5,676 bases of DNA from Bacteroidales bacterium UBA3824 (lineage in GTDB: Bacteria > Bacteroidota > Bacteroidia > Bacteroidales > UBA3824), in contig DGIK01000231.1 in NCBI GenBank assembly GCA_002393195.1, forward strand, positions 1-5,676. Direction: 5' to 3'. Made by a program: the position numbers and the translations under genes. Below the pieces are notes generated by a model. It saw nothing but the letters and a program-made list of their open reading frames with translations. It did not search any database and was not told the origin of the DNA. Below are positions 1 through 5,676 of this stretch, in pieces; position 1 is the first letter of the stretch; the number at the start of each line of letters is the position of its first letter.

Positions 1-261
1 ACCCGTGGTATCATCGACGCCATCCTCAATGGCTCTATCCTCAAGGCTCCTACCAAGCAGATTCCTTACTTCAACTTCACCGTTCCGACCCAGCTCGACG
101 GCGTTGCTTGGGGCATCCTCGATCCCCGCGACACCTACCAGGATCGCAGCAAGTGGGAGGAGAAGGCTAAGGATCTCGCTGCCCGCTTCATCAAAAACTT
201 CGGCAAGTACACCACCAACGAAGCTGGCAAGGCTCTCGTTTCCGCTGGTCCTCAGCTCTAA
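1..261 (+). CDS. pckA: Phosphoenolpyruvate carboxykinase (ATP), C-terminal 86 residues
   Basis: Interconverts oxaloacetate + ATP and PEP + CO2 + ADP in the cytoplasm. In fermentative gut Bacteroidota it is known to run mainly towards oxaloacetate, fixing CO2 for succinate formation; that direction is inferred here. The reading frame is open from base 1 to the TAA at 259-261, so the N-terminal part, including the nucleotide-binding and metal sites, lies upstream of the window. Recognisable C-terminal family features are [13 protein letters not shown] near the start of the fragment, then ILDPRDTY, and the ending [18 protein letters not shown], typical of ATP-type enzymes. Codon use is biased: 7 of 9 alanines are GCT and nearly all lysines AAG, unlike the GCC/GCA-rich genes downstream, which fits high expression. 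A strong terminator follows 44 nt after the stop, so it is the last gene of its transcript. Confidence 0.95.
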   Translation, partial: TRGIIDAILNGSILKAPTKQIPYFNFTVPTQLDGVAWGILDPRDTYQDRSKWEEKAKDLAARFIKNFGKYTTNEAGKALVSAGPQL

Positions 262-304
262 GATGATGATTGCAGCATAGGCTGAAAATCTTATCCGACT
301 AATT

Positions 305-343
305 AAACACCCGCCCCATACCAATTGGAGCGGGTGTTTTTTT
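305..343 (+). terminator. Intrinsic terminator of pckA
   Basis: A perfect 10-bp stem, AAACACCCGC (305-314) pairing with GCGGGTGTTT (330-339), encloses a 15-nt loop holding the small palindrome CCAATTGG. The 3' arm runs into an unbroken T tract (337-343). The GC-rich stem followed by U residues is the classical rho-independent form. It separates pckA from the secreted-protein gene. Confidence 0.92.
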
Positions 344-378
344 ATATAATTAATGCATTAATTAACAAAAAAATATAT

Positions 379-412
379 ATTGCGCAAAATTATAGCCCAA
401 TATTTGTATTTG
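379..412 (+). promoter_or_regulatory. Weak candidate promoter for the secreted-protein gene
   Basis: Two overlapping near-matches to the Bacteroidales -7 box TAnnTTTG occur here, AATATTTG (399-406) and TGTATTTG (405-412), each with one mismatch. A partial -33 element, ATTG, is at 379-382. Spacing is 16 or 22 nt instead of the usual 19-21, so the match is imperfect. Some promoter is expected because a strong terminator lies just upstream. The transcript would start near 412-420, leaving a leader of about 50 nt. Confidence 0.33.
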
Positions 413-469
413 TCAATAAAAAACCTTAAATTTACACCGAATTTTATAAAACGACTAAAACCAACTGAG

Positions 470-1504
470 ATGAAAAAGATTATATTCACAATAATAGCCC
501 TCGCCACGCTGCTATCCACCACAGCAATGGCGCAATACGGCATCACCAAGGAGTCCTACAAGGTGGCGGTGAAAAAATTCCCCACCTACTACGTGCCACC
601 GGAGCAGCGCACCTATTGCATCAAGATTGACAACAAGATGCAAAGCATGTACAACGACACCTACATCACCGGCGACATCGAGTTGCCAGGCTGGACGGAG
701 ATTGACAACGACAGCCTCGCATACATCGTGATTTCAATGGACGTGCAGCAATTCAAGATGATTGGCATCGACCTCAAGGACAACCGCACCGAAAAGATGA
801 CAGCCGACGGTCTGCAAATAAACCACAACTACTTCCCGACAGTCAAGTACATCTTCAACATCAAGTGCAACATCAAGTCGCCCGTGGAGACCATTGAGCG
901 CAGGAGCAACCCCGCCGGCTCATCAATCGAAAAGTATTACCCAATCAAAATCAGCTTCCCAACGGAAGAAGAAGCCCGCAAATACGTAAACGACGACAAG
1001 GAATCAATCACCAAAAAAGTGGCGGAGAGCACCTTTGAATTTATGAGCAAAGAAATCAACACTGCACTCGGCGAGAGATTCTACCCCATGGACACGGAAG
1101 ACGAAATATCAATAGGCTACCTCCTCGACGAGGAAAGCCCCTTCAAGGACGATATGCTCGCCGCCAAGGAAGGCATCGCCGCCGTGCTTGCAAAAATTGA
1201 TTCTGAAAAGAGTCCACAATACCTTGAGGCGGAGCTCGACCCCTGGATTGAAAAAATAAAATTCGTTGCCGGAGAACTCTCCAACACCGACCCCGTGCAG
1301 CGCAAGGCTAAGGAAGAAATGCTGCGCAACCTCGCCGCCTTGTACCTCATCGTAGAAGATTTTGACCAATGCTCGCTCTATTCGCAGATACTGCGCGACA
1401 CTTTCAAGAGCAAAGAAGGCGAAAAACACATCAGGCAAATTAAGGAGTTGCAGGCCGACTACGACAAACACCACAAAAATTCGAGGCATTTCACCGAATA
1501 CTAA
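470..1504 (+). CDS. Exported protein of unknown function, 344 aa
   Basis: I do not recognise a family. The ATG at 470 is preferred over the in-frame ATG at 380. From 470 the protein opens with a textbook signal peptide: Lys2-Lys3, a hydrophobic core at residues 4-15, and an AMA cleavage motif before Gln22. The extra 30 residues from 380 would bury that signal and overlap the likely promoter. No lipobox cysteine is present, so it should be periplasmic or secreted rather than a lipoprotein. Residues about 22-165 alternate short polar and hydrophobic stretches, suggesting beta structure. Residues about 165-340 are charged and look mainly helical, with a helix-pair region around 280-315 that could be repeat-like; this is inference. 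Cysteines are at 50, 133 and 301. It appears monocistronic, with its own upstream gap and a promoter for the next gene 44 nt after its stop. No catalytic motif is visible. Confidence 0.8.
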   Translation: MKKIIFTIIALATLLSTTAMAQYGITKESYKVAVKKFPTYYVPPEQRTYCIKIDNKMQSMYNDTYITGDIELPGWTEIDNDSLAYIVISMDVQQFKMIGIDLKDNRTEKMTADGLQINHNYFPTVKYIFNIKCNIKSPVETIERRSNPAGSSIEKYYPIKISFPTEEEARKYVNDDKESITKKVAESTFEFMSKEINTALGERFYPMDTEDEISIGYLLDEESPFKDDMLAAKEGIAAVLAKIDSEKSPQYLEAELDPWIEKIKFVAGELSNTDPVQRKAKEEMLRNLAALYLIVEDFDQCSLYSQILRDTFKSKEGEKHIRQIKELQADYDKHHKNSRHFTEY

Positions 1505-1547
1505 AAAAAATATAACACTTTTATAACGAAATTTCAAAAAGAAAACA

Positions 1548-1555
1548 TATATTTG
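1548..1555 (+). promoter_or_regulatory. -7 promoter box of the aspartokinase-thrC unit
   Basis: TATATTTG is an exact match to the Bacteroidales -7 consensus TAnnTTTG and is followed by C, as is common. It lies 45 nt before the aspartokinase ATG, in an AT-rich gap after the previous gene. No convincing -33 TTTG is found 19-21 nt upstream, so the promoter may be weak or activator-dependent. The leader would be only about 35-40 nt, too short for a leader-peptide attenuator of the E. coli thr type, so control of that kind is unlikely. Confidence 0.6.
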
Positions 1556-1558
1556 CAG

Positions 1559-1576
1559 TCAGATTTACAAGTCTGA
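1559..1576 (+). repeat. Short inverted repeat at the predicted transcription start
   Basis: TCAGA (1559-1563) and TCTGA (1572-1576) form a 5-bp inverted repeat, extendable by a G-U and a T-A pair to 7 bp with a 4-nt loop. It begins 3 nt after the -7 box and covers the expected start site, a position where an operator could act. A palindrome this short can occur by chance. Confidence 0.3.
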
Positions 1577-1600
1577 AAAACAAGTACACAAGCATATAAA

Positions 1601-2974
1601 ATGAAGGTTTTAAAATTTGGAGGCACATCGGTTTCCTCCGTCGAGACAGTAAAAAACATAAGCGCGATACTCAAACGCACCACCGAGAAGCAGATTGTCG
1701 TCTGCTCCGCACTCAGCAAAGTGACCAACATGCTCACAGAGGCGGGCGACAAGGCTGCCGCTGGCGATATTAGCTACAGAGAAATAAGCGCACAGATCGA
1801 GAAGCGTCATTACGACTTCATCGACGCGCTCATCGAACCAAGCCAGCAGAACGATCTCAAAGGCAAGATACACAATTACATCACAAGGCTCGACAAAGTG
1901 CTCGAATCCATCTATTTCCTCAACGAGCTGTCTGAGCGTGCCTACTACATCATCGTAAGCTTCGGCGAGAGAATGTCAAACGACATCATATACAGATACT
2001 TGCAGATTCACAACGGCAATGTGGACTTCCTCGATTCGTCGCAGATAATCATCACGCGACCCGTAGGCGGCAAGGAGCACGTGAACCGCACTGTTACATA
2101 CGAAAACATCCGCAAAAATTGGAACCCTAACGCCGACATCACAGTGGCTCCGGGATTCATCTCCAAATCTGAAAAGGGCTATGCAACCACCCTCGGACGC
2201 GGCGGCAGCGACTACACTGCGGCTCTCTATGCGGCTGCTCTCGATGCTTCGATGCTCGAGATTTGGACCGACGTGAGCGGCATCTACACATCCGACCCGC
2301 GCAAAGTGGCAAAGGCATATCCGCTCGACAAGGTAAGCTACCGCGAGGCTCTAGAACTCAGCAACTTTGGCGCAAAGGTAATCTACGCGCCCACCGTGCA
2401 GCCCGTGATGGAGAAGAAGATACCGATGAAAATCCTCAACACCTTCCAACCCGACGACGAAGGCACACTCGTATCCACAGAGACATCGCACGACATTCCA
2501 ATCAAGGCAATATCCACAATGGAAAACATTGCCATGATTACATTCTCCGGCACTGGTCTCGTAGGCACCACCGGCATTGCGGGCAGGCTGTTCAGCATGC
2601 TCAGCCGCAACAATATCAATATCACAATCATCTGCCAGGCAAGCTCCGAAATGTCGATTTGTCTTGCAATTGATTCAAAAGACGCCGACAAGGCTGTAAA
2701 GGCAATCAACGAGGAATTTGACTTTGAAATCCGCAAAGACACTGTAAACAAGACAGTTGCAGAAAACGACTATGCGATTGTGGCAATGGTGGGCGAAGGC
2801 ATGAAAAACTACGCCGGACTCACCGGCAAGGCATTCACAGCACTTGGCAACGCCAACATCAACATCCACGCCATCGTGCAGGACAGCACCGAGGTCAATG
2901 TTTCCATCATTGTGAAAAAGGTGGACGCCACCAACGCACTCAATGTATTACACGACGTTTTTTTCAACAATTAA
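1601..2974 (+). CDS. lysC: Aspartate kinase, monofunctional, ThrA-like, 457 aa
   Basis: Phosphorylates aspartate with ATP to aspartyl-4-phosphate, the committed step towards lysine, methionine and threonine. The kinase domain covers about residues 1-295: KFGGTSV at 5-11, SFGER at 120-124, GRGGSDYTAAL at 199-209, WTDVSGIYTSDPR at 222-234 and ELSNFGAKV at 252-260. Two ACT regulatory domains follow, about 305-380 and 389-457. Each ACT domain has a Gln-x-Ser-x-Glu-type motif (Gln346 in QASSE, Gln427 in QDSTE), matching the positions where plant aspartokinase-homoserine dehydrogenase binds threonine. I therefore infer threonine rather than lysine feedback. By eye the sequence resembles the kinase half of bifunctional ThrA more than the usual Bacteroidota LysC, yet it stops where homoserine dehydrogenase would begin. 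The symbol lysC is only the conventional one for a monofunctional enzyme. The start is clear: the KFGGTSV motif begins at residue 5. It is followed after 18 nt by thrC, so the two are probably co-transcribed. Confidence 0.95.
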   Translation: MKVLKFGGTSVSSVETVKNISAILKRTTEKQIVVCSALSKVTNMLTEAGDKAAAGDISYREISAQIEKRHYDFIDALIEPSQQNDLKGKIHNYITRLDKVLESIYFLNELSERAYYIIVSFGERMSNDIIYRYLQIHNGNVDFLDSSQIIITRPVGGKEHVNRTVTYENIRKNWNPNADITVAPGFISKSEKGYATTLGRGGSDYTAALYAAALDASMLEIWTDVSGIYTSDPRKVAKAYPLDKVSYREALELSNFGAKVIYAPTVQPVMEKKIPMKILNTFQPDDEGTLVSTETSHDIPIKAISTMENIAMITFSGTGLVGTTGIAGRLFSMLSRNNINITIICQASSEMSICLAIDSKDADKAVKAINEEFDFEIRKDTVNKTVAENDYAIVAMVGEGMKNYAGLTGKAFTALGNANINIHAIVQDSTEVNVSIIVKKVDATNALNVLHDVFFNN

Positions 2975-2992
2975 CAATCCTAAACAACAGAG

Positions 2993-4291
2993 ATGCAGTA
3001 CATTAGCACAAGGGACAACAACCTGAAGGTAACATTCGAGCAGGCGGTGAAACGCGGTCTGGCTCCCAACAAAGGACTCTTTGTCCCCGAACACTATATA
3101 ACGTTGCCCAAATCATTTTGGGACAACCTCTACGGCATGAGCCTACAGGAAATCGGCTACCAAGTGGGACGCCAATACGTCGGCGACGAAATACCCGACG
3201 ATGATTTCCGCAAACTCTGCGAAGACGTACTCAGCTTCGACATCCCCCTTGTAAAGGTAAAGGACAACATCTACTCGCTCGAACTCTTCCACGGCCCCAC
3301 GTGTGCATTCAAGGACGTTGGAGCAAGGTTTATGGCGAGGTGTCTGGGCTACTTCTCACGCCAGCGCAACGAAAAGACCGTAATCCTCGTGGCTACCTCC
3401 GGCGACACCGGCAGCGCAGTTGCCAACGGATTCCTCAACGTGCCGGGCGTGGATGTCATCATCCTCTACCCCAGCGGCAAGGTAAGCGAAATACAGGAGA
3501 AGCAGCTCACCACCAACGGCAACAACATCACCGCCCTCGAAGTCAATGGCGTGTTCGACGACTGCCAGGCTCTCGTCAAGACTGCTTTCGCCAATTTCGA
3601 TACCAAGGACAGAATCAAGCTGACCTCCGCAAATTCCATCAACATTGCAAGGTTGATACCACAGTCGTTCTATTATTATTATGCGGTATCGCAGATTAAG
3701 AGAGACGACGCAGTAATATGCGTACCAAGCGGCAACTTCGGCAACATCACCGGCGGCATATTAGCATTGAAATCGGGATTGAAGGTAAAACACTTCGTAG
3801 CCGCCACCAATGCCAACGACACCGTGCCTCAGTACCTGCAATCTGGAGTTTACACACCCAAACCGTCAGTACAGACCATCTCAAACGCAATGGACGTAGG
3901 CGACCCGAGCAACTTCGAGCGTCTCGATATGATTTTTGGACACAACTGCAAAAACTTCGGCACCACAATATCAAGCTACTCTTTCACCGACGACGCCACA
4001 CGCGCCAAGATGAAGGAAACATACCAACAGCACGGCTACATCCTCGACCCGCACGGCGCGGTAGGCATGTTGGGCATAGAGAAACAGCTCGCCGGCGACC
4101 GCGATACGCCGGGCATCTTCCTCGAAACCGCCCACCCGTGCAAATTCCTTGACGTGGTGCAGGAGGCAACAGGAATCACGCCGCCACTGCCAGAGACTTT
4201 GAAAAGCTGCCTCAACAAACAGAAGGAGTCGATAAAAATCGACAACGACTACAAGCAGCTCGAAAAAATATTGGCTGACAGGTACTTATAA
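2993..4291 (+). CDS. thrC: Threonine synthase, 432 aa
   Basis: Converts O-phospho-L-homoserine and water to threonine and phosphate using pyridoxal phosphate, in the cytoplasm. The length fits the E. coli-type ThrC (about 430 aa), shorter than plant enzymes. The N-terminal block MQYISTRDN and GLFVPE at 29-34 are typical. The PLP-binding lysine is Lys107 in the GPTCAFKDVGARF motif. ATSGDTGSA (134-142) forms the substrate-phosphate region, TSANSINIARLIPQ is at 211-224, and PSGNFGNITGG (245-255) is the glycine-rich loop that holds the PLP phosphate. The C-terminal signature LDPHGAVG is at 351-358. All expected key residues are present, so the enzyme should be active. It begins 18 nt after the aspartokinase stop with no promoter or terminator between them, which indicates a two-gene operon. 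No Shine-Dalgarno sequence precedes the ATG, as is usual in Bacteroidota. Confidence 0.97.
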   Translation: MQYISTRDNNLKVTFEQAVKRGLAPNKGLFVPEHYITLPKSFWDNLYGMSLQEIGYQVGRQYVGDEIPDDDFRKLCEDVLSFDIPLVKVKDNIYSLELFHGPTCAFKDVGARFMARCLGYFSRQRNEKTVILVATSGDTGSAVANGFLNVPGVDVIILYPSGKVSEIQEKQLTTNGNNITALEVNGVFDDCQALVKTAFANFDTKDRIKLTSANSINIARLIPQSFYYYYAVSQIKRDDAVICVPSGNFGNITGGILALKSGLKVKHFVAATNANDTVPQYLQSGVYTPKPSVQTISNAMDVGDPSNFERLDMIFGHNCKNFGTTISSYSFTDDATRAKMKETYQQHGYILDPHGAVGMLGIEKQLAGDRDTPGIFLETAHPCKFLDVVQEATGITPPLPETLKSCLNKQKESIKIDNDYKQLEKILADRYL

Positions 4292-4341
4292 TTTTTTTGG
4301 GGAAAATATTGTAAAAAAAAACAACAATTTCCCCAAAAAAA
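4292..4341. other. Long inverted repeat / hairpin between thrC and the SiaB-like gene
   Basis: TTTTTTTGGGGAAA (4292-4305) and TTTCCCCAAAAAAA (4328-4341) are perfect 14-bp complements. Inside, after two mismatches flanking one T-A pair, TTGT (4309-4312) pairs with ACAA (4321-4324), leaving a loop of eight A. It begins immediately after the thrC stop codon. A canonical terminator has A residues before and U residues after the stem; here the order is U before and A after, and because the element is palindromic this is true on both strands. It may still mark or stabilise the thrC mRNA 3' end, or bind a protein, but calling it a terminator would be a guess. Confidence 0.75.
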
Positions 4342-4370
4342 CGTTAATATAGATAGACAACAATTTTTTT

Positions 4371-5498
4371 ATGCACCCAAAAATGTCAGAAAATATCATT
4401 CATGACAACATAGCATATCCGCTGTACAAGCATACCAAGGGAGGACGCCTTGAATACTCGTACAGAGGGATTGTTGACTCTACCATCGTGGAGCACATCT
4501 TGGCGTTGGCGGAAGCTAATTTCTCCGACACCAAGGAGCAGATACTGGTGAGGAAGAGGGTGTATTTTATAATGGTGGAGGCGTTGCAAAACATCACGCG
4601 CCACCAAGATGTCTATAACGACCCAGACTTCGACCAAAGCGCGCTCTTCATCCTCAAGCGCAAAGAGCAGTCGTACTCCATCACCACGGCAAATCTCATC
4701 TTCGACACGGCGATAGAATCGTTGCGCAGCAAGATAGACAAAATCAACGCGATGGACGCCGACCAACTCAAGGCATACGCCAAGGAGATATTGAGCAACG
4801 GCACATTCTCCAGCAAAGGCGGTGCTGGCCTCGGTCTCATTGAGATGGCGCGTAAGTCGGGCAGCAAGTTCCAATACGAATTTGTACCTGCCAAATATGG
4901 GATGTCGATGTTTTATATGAACATCGAAGTCCCGATGTCGAAGGACATAACGCTCGTCCGCGACCCTCAGCGCATACACAAAATCCGCGAATACCGCTCG
5001 CTGCTCCAACAATGCCACGTTGCGCTCATGTACAGCGGCACACTCACGCAGAGCAACCTCAAAAACCTGCTCTCGATACTTGCAAAGCAAATAAACACCA
5101 CCAAGCTCCTCAAAGCCAAAGTCAACAACCTGATGATAGAGATGCTCCAAAACATACTCAGATTCGGCGGCAGGCGCGAGGGCGACACAGAAAATGGATG
5201 TTTTGGAATGTTTGTGGTGTGCGAAGACAAGAAAGTGCTCAAACTCACCTCGGCAAACCTCATCGAAAATTCAAAAATAGAGTACACAAAGCAGATACTC
5301 GACATCGTGAACAACGCCGACAAGAATCAACGCATTGAGATGTACCACGACGATTCGCCAGGCAAGGCATTCATCGCCATCGCCAACAAGAGCCGCAATA
5401 AGTACACGTACTTCTTCGACCAAATTGACGATACTCATTCGCTGTACTCTCTCAACGTTTTCATCACCAAGGAAAACGAGAAAACGGTAACAATGTAA
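4371..5498 (+). CDS. Tandem SiaB-like (GHKL-fold) protein kinase, 375 aa
   Basis: Two copies of a SiaB-family domain. In Pseudomonas, SiaB phosphorylates SiaC, an anti-sigma-antagonist-like protein that controls the diguanylate cyclase SiaD. Copy 1 (about 28-188) has the N-box-like EALQNITRH at 70-78 (Glu70, Asn74), TANLI at 106-110 and the glycine-rich KGGAGLGLIE at 149-158, so ATP binding is expected. Copy 2 (about 215-366) aligns along its length: EMLQNILRF at 257-265 and SANLI at 294-298. In it the glycine-rich motif is replaced by DDSPGKAFI (327-335), and the segment before it is about 9 residues shorter, so it is probably a pseudokinase or regulatory half. No signal peptide or membrane segment is seen; it should be cytoplasmic. 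The ATG at 4383 (MSENI) is an equally possible start; neither has a Shine-Dalgarno sequence. No SiaC, phosphatase or cyclase partner is in the window. No clear -7 box lies in the 79-nt gap before it, so read-through from thrC is possible. The family call is from remembered sequence resemblance. Confidence 0.8.
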   Translation: MHPKMSENIIHDNIAYPLYKHTKGGRLEYSYRGIVDSTIVEHILALAEANFSDTKEQILVRKRVYFIMVEALQNITRHQDVYNDPDFDQSALFILKRKEQSYSITTANLIFDTAIESLRSKIDKINAMDADQLKAYAKEILSNGTFSSKGGAGLGLIEMARKSGSKFQYEFVPAKYGMSMFYMNIEVPMSKDITLVRDPQRIHKIREYRSLLQQCHVALMYSGTLTQSNLKNLLSILAKQINTTKLLKAKVNNLMIEMLQNILRFGGRREGDTENGCFGMFVVCEDKKVLKLTSANLIENSKIEYTKQILDIVNNADKNQRIEMYHDDSPGKAFIAIANKSRNKYTYFFDQIDDTHSLYSLNVFITKENEKTVTM

Positions 5499-5551
5499 TG
5501 CACTGAAATACAGCAGAAACAAAAAAATATAAAAAAAAGATTCAAAAAGAT

Positions 5552-5582
5552 TTTGTACTATCAAAAATTAAACGTACCTTTG
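5552..5582 (+). promoter_or_regulatory. Promoter of the tRNA-Arg gene
   Basis: TTTG (5552-5555), then exactly 19 nt, then TACCTTTG (5575-5582): a full match to the Bacteroidales housekeeping promoter form (-33 TTTG, -7 TAnnTTTG). Transcription would begin near 5588-5590, about 20 nt before the mature tRNA. The region from the preceding stop codon at 5498 to this point is A-rich and shows no terminator hairpin for the SiaB-like gene. Confidence 0.85.
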
Positions 5583-5609
5583 TAGCCGAATTTAAAAAAC
5601 GATGGTTTC

Positions 5610-5676
5610 GGCCCCTTAGCTCAACTGAATAGAGCATCTGACTACGGATCAGAAGGTTGCAGGTTTGAATCCTGCA
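5610..5676 (+). tRNA. tRNA-Arg (anticodon ACG), 3' end cut by window
   Basis: The cloverleaf folds cleanly. The acceptor 5' strand is GGCCCCT (5610-5616), followed by T8 and A9. The D stem is GCTC/GAGC (5619-5622 with 5632-5635). The anticodon stem is TCTGA/TCAGA (5637-5641 with 5649-5653) around the loop CTACGGA, with anticodon ACG at 5644-5646, read as inosine-CG for CGU/CGC/CGA arginine codons. The variable region is AGGTT, and the T stem is GCAGG/CCTGC (5659-5663 with 5671-5675) around TTTGAAT. The last base, A5676, pairs with T5616; the remaining acceptor strand (about 7 nt) lies outside. The elbow is unusual: position 19 is A and 56 is T, and position 15 is A with 48 T, so both normally G-C tertiary pairs appear as A-U. 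Its own strong promoter lies just upstream. Confidence 0.96.

Noticed and set aside
5..280. 91-codon open frame overlapping pckA in another frame
   Set aside because: Ser/Pro/Arg-rich out-of-frame translation of a clearly recognised pckA C-terminus, and it runs past the pckA stop without any motif.
380..469. N-terminal extension of the exported protein from the ATG at 380
   Set aside because: It would place 30 charged residues before an otherwise perfect signal peptide and start within the likely promoter.
1109..1537. 142-codon open frame on the minus strand opposite the exported protein gene
   Set aside because: Its phenylalanine- and valine-rich sequence is what the complement of Lys/Glu-rich coding DNA gives; no promoter or motif supports it.
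1562..1600. Possible leader-peptide attenuator before the aspartokinase gene
   Set aside because: The leader is about 40 nt, with no small open frame rich in Thr/Ile codons and no terminator hairpin.
2263..2673. 136-codon + frame inside the aspartokinase gene
   Set aside because: Arg/His-rich shadow of the ACT-domain coding region; the true frame carries all conserved motifs.
3301..4152. Two open + frames of 132 and 144 codons inside thrC
   Set aside because: Arg/Gln/His-rich out-of-frame translations; thrC is intact with all PLP-site motifs, so these are not fragments of another gene.
4386..5150. 254-codon open frame on the minus strand opposite the SiaB-like gene
   Set aside because: It mirrors a well-supported coding region, has no recognisable motif, and its composition looks like the complement of codons from the real gene.
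5610..5676. tRNA gene as an integration site (att) for a mobile element
   Set aside because: tRNA-Arg genes are frequent targets, but the 3' end and downstream DNA are outside the window and no integrase or repeated tRNA end is visible.

Overview
The window looks like a chromosomal segment from a Bacteroidota bacterium, most likely order Bacteroidales. Three things point there. The promoters have the Bacteroides-type -7 box TAnnTTTG, clearest as TTTG-N19-TACCTTTG ahead of the tRNA gene and as TATATTTG ahead of the aspartokinase gene. Start codons lack Shine-Dalgarno sequences and sit behind A/T-rich leaders. The proteins also resemble Bacteroidales homologues as I remember them. Family and genus cannot be fixed from this sequence alone. 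All genes lie on the + strand, coding DNA is of moderate GC and the intergenic gaps are strongly AT-rich. I see no insertion sequence, CRISPR array or phage gene.

Layout: (1) 1-261, the 3' end of pckA (ATP-dependent PEP carboxykinase), closed by a strong intrinsic terminator at 305-343. (2) 470-1504, a secreted or periplasmic protein of unknown function. (3) 1601-4291, a two-gene threonine unit: a monofunctional aspartokinase whose sequence resembles the kinase half of ThrA, then 18 nt later threonine synthase (thrC). (4) 4292-4370, an AT-rich gap with a 14-bp perfect hairpin that is not shaped like a normal terminator. (5) 4371-5498, a protein made of two copies of a SiaB-like (GHKL-fold) kinase domain; the first keeps the nucleotide-binding motifs and the second has lost the glycine-rich one. 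(6) 5552-5676, a well-formed promoter and a tRNA-Arg(ACG) gene cut off by the window end about 7 nt before the end of its acceptor arm.

How the genes fit together: pckA links PEP and oxaloacetate. Oxaloacetate gives aspartate, and the aspartokinase and threonine synthase are the first and last enzymes of the aspartate-to-threonine pathway. The middle enzymes (aspartate-semialdehyde dehydrogenase, homoserine dehydrogenase, homoserine kinase) are not in the window and must be encoded elsewhere. The SiaB-like tandem protein is probably a signalling protein; with no clear promoter or canonical terminator between it and thrC, it may be read partly from the threonine operon.

Most worth a second look: the tandem active-plus-degenerate SiaB-like architecture, the ThrA-like kinase without its homoserine dehydrogenase half, the inverted-polarity hairpin before the SiaB-like gene, and the tRNA-Arg in which two conserved tertiary pairs are both changed to A-U. 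None is proven to be a new system.
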